From contig BFEA01000179.1 in NCBI GenBank assembly GCA_003427395.1, positions 468,601 to 491,868 of the forward strand: DNA of 23,268 nt, given 5' to 3'. Below, piece after piece: positions 18,370 to 23,268 of the stretch (positions are counted from its first letter, which is position 1; every line of letters begins with the position of its first letter). The notes under the pieces are model-generated. The model made no database searches. It was given only the letters and a program-made list of their open reading frames with translations, and was not told the origin of the DNA. The DNA is from Chara braunii. Its lineage: Eukaryota; Streptophyta; Charophyceae; Charales; Characeae. Both the position numbers and the translations under genes were made by a program.

Positions 18370-18932
18370 GACTGGAGGGATGAGACACCTAAAGTAGTGT
18401 CGAGTTTTTTTATACTTATTTACAAAGATGCGCAGTTTTACGAAAGAATGAAGGCTTCAGAAGTATGTGAGGTTGTCGTAGGGATGGAATGTATCACAAT
18501 TAGAAGAAGATACCGTGGTAGAAACACTTCCCAGGCAGACTCGACGAGACTTGCCAAAACTTATAATGTTGATGGGTCCTTCTGCTGTTCCTACCGACTT
18601 GCTTTTAAAACTTTCGATAATCCTTGGTCGCTACCCTATATGTCACCTTCTAACCAGATACGGGAGTAACTATTTCATCGAGGAAATGATAAAAAAGCAG
18701 ACCAATATTCATAAGATACAATAGGCCATAGACTACAACTTGTACTTAATCCAATCTTATGAAAACTACCCTAGACAAATGCTCATACCAACAGACCGAC
18801 AATTGTCCTTAGTAGTCCTCTTACTATCTACATAGAAGTCGTATACTATCCTATCTTTCGTTTGTCGTTTTATTGGGACTTCAATTAACCACACCCAGGT
18901 CCGTTCACATAGGAACCCGACAGGCAACCGAA
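18370..18932 (-). other. Untranslated leader candidate
   Basis: The sequence between the primer-binding site and the first ORF has no protein-like frame. Its length (about 560 nt) is reasonable for an LTR retrotransposon leader carrying packaging signals, none of which can be identified by eye. Confidence 0.35.
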
Positions 18933-18952
18933 GATCCCCGGCAACGGCACCA
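18933..18952 (-). promoter_or_regulatory. tRNA-Asp-type primer-binding site
   Basis: The plus strand reads GATCCCCGGCAACGGCACCA, which from memory is the 3' end of plant tRNA-Asp(GUC) including CCA, with one difference (A at 18949 for G). On the minus strand this is TGGTGCCGTTGCC..., a primer-binding site as in several plant gypsy lineages. It is preceded by ...TGACA and a 2-nt spacer, so an LTR would end at 18955. It lies upstream of, and in the same orientation as, every minus-strand ORF to its left, which supports one element. Confidence 0.72.
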
Positions 18953-20480
18953 CCTGTCACGCGCGACAGTCTCGCACCCTGTTGGAGAGCACTGAACCTC
19001 ACAGTCGTGCCTCGCAGGATGTTTCTTCAGAGTTGTTGAAACGAACAAGTCACTTCTTCGACTGTGCGAGCGTGCTATACCTCTCACGACGCCCCATGAC
19101 AGGTCGGGACATTGCGAGGTACACCTTACCTCTACCCAAGGGGTTGTCACCACCCTCAGGTAGGTGTATCCCTGCCGAGCTACCGGCCCACATGTGAAGG
19201 TTTTTACATGCCTTTGTAGAGGTAGGTCGGCCGATGACGTTTTCTCGATCGCCTCAACATAGGAATGGGGTACACGCGGTAAGACGCCTAGGACTGACCC
19301 ATTAGTCAAGCCAGGTTCAGGATGTGATTTCCCTATCCTGGACTTCTAGGTATTCAGATCGAACTTTTATAAGGTTGTCTTTATCCGTTTCTGAATCTAA
19401 AATGTGTCACTCTCCTGCCAAAAGAGAGCAAGGTACCAACCAAATCATCTTATCACCTAGGATTTTTTATTCTACTTGACAAGTCATGACTTAACTAAAC
19501 ATAAGATATCACAAAAGTTATATAGGACAGATAATGAATATAGAGGTATGACCGCCGATAACCCTTCTCACTTTCACAAGTGTTGTGTGTCTAAGACTCT
19601 TCACGAGATCAAACCCAGTTCAATCCAAACCACGCACAAGACAGACTTGCACATAATAACGCAAATAACAGTTCACATGCCATGCACTAACGGCGTCAGC
19701 CTCCACATTATAGACTTGTTTCTTACTTCCCCAAACCGTGTGAGACAACTCTATCATTCCTTAGACTTTTTAATCCCAACCCCCTCACGTCATTCAAAGG
19801 ACCCTTGAGAGCGATTAGTACCATTTAGGCACAAACCACAGGTGACAGTTTTAATGAACATAGAGTTTGTCTTTAGATGCAGGTATCAAGCTGAGGGATA
19901 AGTTGAATCGGTAAAACTGACATGTTATCGAATGATAACAGAAAGTTTGGATCCTTTTGTAGATCCCTTCCTTCAAATGCAGTAGTAAAATGATCCCAGA
20001 TCTGCACACACACAGGTCAACAACAATTCAACATCCCCTCCTAGTTTTTCTCTCATTGTTTTCGAGGGCTGGACCCGCAGATGAAGATTACGAACCCTGA
20101 GAATAATATCCCAAAGTCCAACTCCTATTCCTACTACTTCAGTCTGTCCCTTTCTCCTTTACAAGGAGATTCATGCCCATGTCCTTCATTGTTTAAAAAA
20201 CAACCGCTTTTCCTTTATTTCCAATCCTCTCATTTTCTCTCATCCGAGTAAGCACATTTTTTCTGGCCCTTATGTGGTAGGCTGAATGAGATCAACTCAT
20301 GTCAGTGGTGGTTTCTCTCTCAAGAGTTTATCACTGAACTGAGGTTACGAGGAACTTCTTCTTTTCTAATTCCTTTTCCCCACGATATTTACTCTTTATT
20401 CTGCTTCTTTTAGGACATTTGGAATCACCCCCGCTGGAGCACTCACTTTTTCCTTTTTTTTCTTTTTGTCCTGACATACG
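18953..20480. other. Putative LTR end and unassigned sequence
   Basis: If the primer-binding site is right, the LTR of the minus-oriented element begins at 18955 and extends rightwards; its other end is not identified. The end carries the inverted repeat CTGTC (18954-18958)/GACAG (18965-18969). Further hairpins include GTTCAGGAT (19315-19323)/ATCCTGGAC (19335-19343) and GTTATC (19924-19929)/GATAAC (19934-19939). No protein-like frame is present on either strand. Confidence 0.4.
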
Positions 20481-21991
20481 CAAGTAGCTGATTTACACGG
20501 GAATCTTCCACCACTTGATCAATTCCATACAAAATGATTAGTCAAACGAGTAATCGAGTAGCTCCACGGGAGCACTCAATCATCCTTTAAAATTCATGCA
20601 GTCCTCATGCAATCAAGTATTTCAAACACTGTTACGCAAGCGACTGGATAACTCTCATGGGACTATCCCTTTATTAGTTACTACAAGTAGTTGAGAAGGC
20701 CTTGTTGAGGCACTTCCAACACTTTCTCCAACATTCACCAACAATTCAGACCACCTCTTTATCAAAGATCAGTACAAAATTCAAATTAGCAATAGGTGGC
20801 CTTCACGAAAGTCCCCTATTACTCCTTGATCAGATCTAAGTCTATTTTTAAGAGCGTAATAGGATGACCCCATGGAAGCTACCCTACTACTCTCTCAAAA
20901 ATAGACAACCTAGGATTATGTTAGTAGACTCAGGCAAACACTAGATTCTCCTTTTGCTGGAGTATCCTACTAGGCTTGTTAAGGTAGAGTCAAGCAAGCA
21001 ATAGGATGACCCCACCAGAGTCTCCCTATTCTGTCCTTGGGTAGTAAGTAATTTACCCTCTCGAGTATGGCCCTAGGGCAAACCATAGGGAAACTTAACC
21101 ATTACCCATTTGATAATTTGATAAACCAGGTGTATGTAGGGTATCAGAGAATGAATAGTAAGATGATCTCTTCCTTTTTCTCGTGTTAATAACCAGCTAA
21201 GGTCCGAGTTTGTAATAAGACGGCCCCACGGGAGTTACCCTACTACTACCCGACTGACTACGAATATGATTCCTTTGATCAAGCGATAGGACCACCCACG
21301 AGAGTCTCCCATAACCTCATTCAATGTCAAACAGACTGATCGTTAGTAACTACCCATGCCATCCATCAGTCATACCCAAAACAGTAGTAGGGTTACTCAC
21401 CCGAGAGTATCCCTCTACTGTCCAAACACAATCATCTCATTTCCTCTTTTTGTTAGTTGATCTTCATATCAAACAAGTATTTAGGACGACCCCACAGGAG
21501 TTATCCTACTACCAGTTTGATGCGTAGGAGATCAGTCAAAACAACTCTTAATTAAGTTGTTTCGACCGTTCACCTACCTTGCTTAGGCATCATGAATAAG
21601 CAAGAGGTATGTCAACCCCATGGGAAGCCGGACGGTCGTCGTAGACTTAGGAGTTCGTGTACTCACACGGTAAGTACTTAATTCCCTTATAAGTCTGGTC
21701 CGATAGGTGACAAGAAAGCCTCACGAGAGCGTCCTACTACCTTTGCCTATGTTAGTTGTTGAAGCCATGTACCCCACGGGAGTACCGGATCACTTCTTAG
21801 ATCTAGCCTGTAAGGTAACAAGGAAATCACACGACAACTTCCTGTCACCAACGTTGGAGTCAAACAGACATTTCATCGTTTCGTTACTTAGTCGGGTGAA
21901 TGACAAGGTAATTCTCATGGGAGTATCCCATCATTCACCTTAGTCAGTTCATGCAAGCAGTGTGACGACTCAACGGGAGCCTCCATCACAC
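20481..21991. repeat. Array of about 18 imperfect palindromes with a shared core
   Basis: Units recur every 53-155 bp, with a core resembling ACCCCACGGGAGT or TCTCATGGGAGTATCC. Unit-specific outer arms usually remain complementary. The best is 21381-21421: ACAGTAG/CTACTGT, AGGG/CCCT and TACTC/GAGTA, 16 pairs in all. Others: GAGT-GCTCC/GGAGC-ACTC (20556-20577); AATAGG/CCTATT (20791-20820 and 21000-21030); GTACCCC/GGAGTAC (21769-21785); AGGAA/TTCCT (21821-21843); GGTGAATGA/TCATTCACC (21895-21939); GTGTGA/TCACAC (21960-21991). The centre of another is the palindrome GCCCTAGGGC (21070-21079). Several further units pair weakly. It is not a CRISPR array: spacing is irregular and repeats are degenerate. 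It may belong to an LTR. Confidence 0.75.
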
Positions 21992-22531
21992 GACTCTTGT
22001 CTTCCAATCCTTAAGCAGATTAGGTTCCTTCTCGGTTTTCCTAGGTTCCTTCCTTACTTCAGGCAAGGTTCTTACTTCAAGCATATATCATGTTTGTTTT
22101 TGATAAACTTAGTCAAGAAGAATATATGAGTAGTACGTCATACAAGTATGCATGCTATCAGGTAGATGGTCGCACTATATAAGGGTATACGAGAAAGGAA
22201 TGGGTGACACGTACCTCATGGTTCCCTGCCTCCAGAGTTCCTCCTGAACTCCGACAGAGCTCCTGCAATCGTCATGTTTTCTTGGCCATATCTAGTCATT
22301 GTTATCACTTGTCCGGACCTTAAGGTCAACAAAAACCAGAGTCTTCTTAATGGGAACACATCAATCATAGTTGAAGAGACAAGTGATTTGAGAGAATCAA
22401 ACAATGATAAAAATGGAGGAGGATGGAGGAGGCAGGCACCATCACACAGTGACAATACCTCTCTCCTCTCAATGGTCTGCATTCTCTTCATCTCTGGCAT
22501 GTGATGTTCGATAATAACAATGACAAACATA
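21992..22531. other. No gene; short direct repeats and a TATA-like motif
   Basis: TAGGTTCCTTC occurs at 22021-22031 and 22042-22052. TATATAAG at 22176-22183 would suit a plus-strand TATA box, but no gene follows within reach and its near-palindromic core makes strand assignment weak. Short open frames on both strands at 22216-22530 show no recognisable protein. Confidence 0.3.

Positions 22532-22576
<45 letters not shown>
22532..22576 (+). repeat. (AAT)15 microsatellite
   Basis: Fifteen uninterrupted AAT units are followed by interrupted A/T-rich sequence to about 22609. Just beyond, GGTGCAGGC is directly duplicated (22626-22634 and 22635-22643). Confidence 0.97.
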
Positions 22577-22577
<1 letters not shown>

Positions 22578-22650
22578 TAATAGTACTAATAATAAAATCA
22601 TAATAATAACTAGCTAAGCGCCCGCGGTGCAGGCGGTGCAGGCAATGCCC

Positions 22651-22860
22651 GCAAAAAAAAATAATAATAAAAAAATAATAATAAAAATAAAGCTAGGCCC
22701 AAACCAACAGCTAAATTTAAGCATTGTTAACGAATTCAAGAAACAGAACACACATAGAGAGACAGAGAAAGGGAGAGAGAAAGAGAGAGAGAGAGAGAGA
22801 GGGAGAGAGAAAAGAAAGAGAGAGAGACACAGATAAAGAGAGACAGAGGAGAAAAAAAAA
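22651..22860 (+). repeat. A-rich and GA-rich low-complexity tract
   Basis: An A/AAT-rich stretch (22651-22690) is followed by GA-rich sequence (about 22755-22860) ending in an A run. The purine bias creates open frames on both strands that need not be genes. Confidence 0.9.
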
Positions 22861-22884
22861 AAGAATGCGATTGGACTGAATTGG

Positions 22885-23268
22885 TCGGAAGGTGCCTAAA
22901 GTGGCTCGATCAGTAGGTGCTTGGATTGGATCGGTCCGTAGGTGCTTGGAGTGGGTCGGTGGGCAGTTGCTTGGAGTGACTCGGTGTGTAGGTGCTTGGA
23001 GTGGCTCGGGGTGTAGGCGCTTGGAGTGGCCCAGTCGATAGGTGCTTGGAGTGGCTCGGTCGATAGGTGCTTGGAGTGGCTCAGTCGATAGGCGCATGAG
23101 TCACTTGGTCGGTAGGTGCTTGGAGTCGTTGGGTCAGTAGGTGCTTGGAGTGGTGGGGTGGGTAGGTGCTTGGAATGGCCCAGTGGGTAGGTGCTTGGAG
23201 TGGCCCGGTGGGAAGGTGCTTGAAGTGGTTCGGTGGGTAGGTGTTTGGAGTGGCTCGGTGGGTAGGTG
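22885..23268 (+). repeat. 25-bp minisatellite, about 15 copies, runs off the window
   Basis: The consensus unit is close to TGGGTAGGTGC followed by TTGGAGTGGCTCGG (25 nt). Most copies are exactly 25 nt; one near 23076-23099 is 24. The first copies are the most diverged, while those near the right edge differ at one to four positions, which suggests recent spread on that side. Confidence 0.95.

Noticed and set aside
18933-18963. tRNA-Asp gene or pseudogene
   Set aside because: Only the 3' end and an anticodon-arm segment are present, in the wrong order and adjacent; no acceptor 5' strand, D-arm or T-arm context.
20481-21991. CRISPR array
   Set aside because: Repeats are degenerate palindromes at irregular 53-155 bp spacing, with no cas genes, in clearly eukaryotic transposon DNA.
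22176-22183. Promoter TATA box
   Set aside because: TATATAAG alone in AT-rich DNA is weak evidence, its core reads similarly on both strands and no gene follows.
18955-22531. Complete 5' LTR of the large element
   Set aside because: Only one edge is supported, by the primer-binding site; no matching sequence was found at the other end of the element, so an LTR pair cannot be claimed.
22717-23097. 126-codon minus-strand ORF with repeating PLQAPTDRAT-like peptides
   Set aside because: It is the 25-bp minisatellite and GA tract read in one frame. A 25-nt unit shifts frame each copy, so openness is expected without coding.

Overview
This is eukaryotic, transposon-dominated DNA with no recognisable host gene. 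The decayed coding sequence is almost all Ty3/gypsy retrotransposon: zinc-knuckle Gag, DTG/DSG retropepsin, reverse transcriptase, RNase H and HHCC/DDE integrase. There are also microsatellites, a minisatellite, many hairpins and three isolated ambiguous bases (1670, 1681, 3128). The integrase wording and a primer-binding site that fits tRNA-Asp suggest a streptophyte, perhaps a charophyte alga or a bryophyte. That assignment is inference; no ribosomal, organellar or host gene is present to settle it.

Layout. (1) 1-2787, plus strand: GC-rich element A, a chromovirus that enters the window inside gag. It has Gag zinc knuckle, retropepsin, integrase core and chromodomain, but reverse transcriptase and RNase H are missing and the protease runs straight into the integrase. 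(2) 2788-4022: no gene; a 3 x 33-bp tandem repeat and two GC-rich hairpins. (3) 4023-5140, minus strand: fragment B, an integrase C-terminus followed by a Gag-like frame carrying an in-frame (GA)27 tract. (4) 5141-6815: AT-rich, non-coding, several strong quasi-palindromes. (5) 6816-18952, minus strand: a set of same-strand relics with no LTR recognised between them. Read from right to left they are a tRNA-Asp-type primer-binding site, a leader, a small proline-rich ORF, a CPFC-containing fragment, an unrecognised ORF of about 247 codons, Gag, retropepsin, RT, RNase H, integrase, and then a second Gag-like ORF with its own CCHC-like motif. (6) 18953-22531: no gene; probably LTR or flank, containing about 18 hairpin units in 1.5 kb. 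(7) 22532-23268: (AAT)15, purine-rich low complexity and a 25-bp minisatellite that runs off the window.

Main points. In both minus-strand segments the integrase tail is followed about 215 bp later by a Gag-like ORF. The gap in both has GTGAGW at one end and a pyrimidine-rich CAG at the other, 22-25 nt before the Gag-like ATG. This suggests a retroelement lineage with a second, perhaps splice-expressed, capsid gene downstream of pol. The array at 20481-21991 has a conserved core around CCCACGGGAG, while the outer arms differ from unit to unit yet usually remain complementary. All calls come from reading the sequence; no database search was possible.
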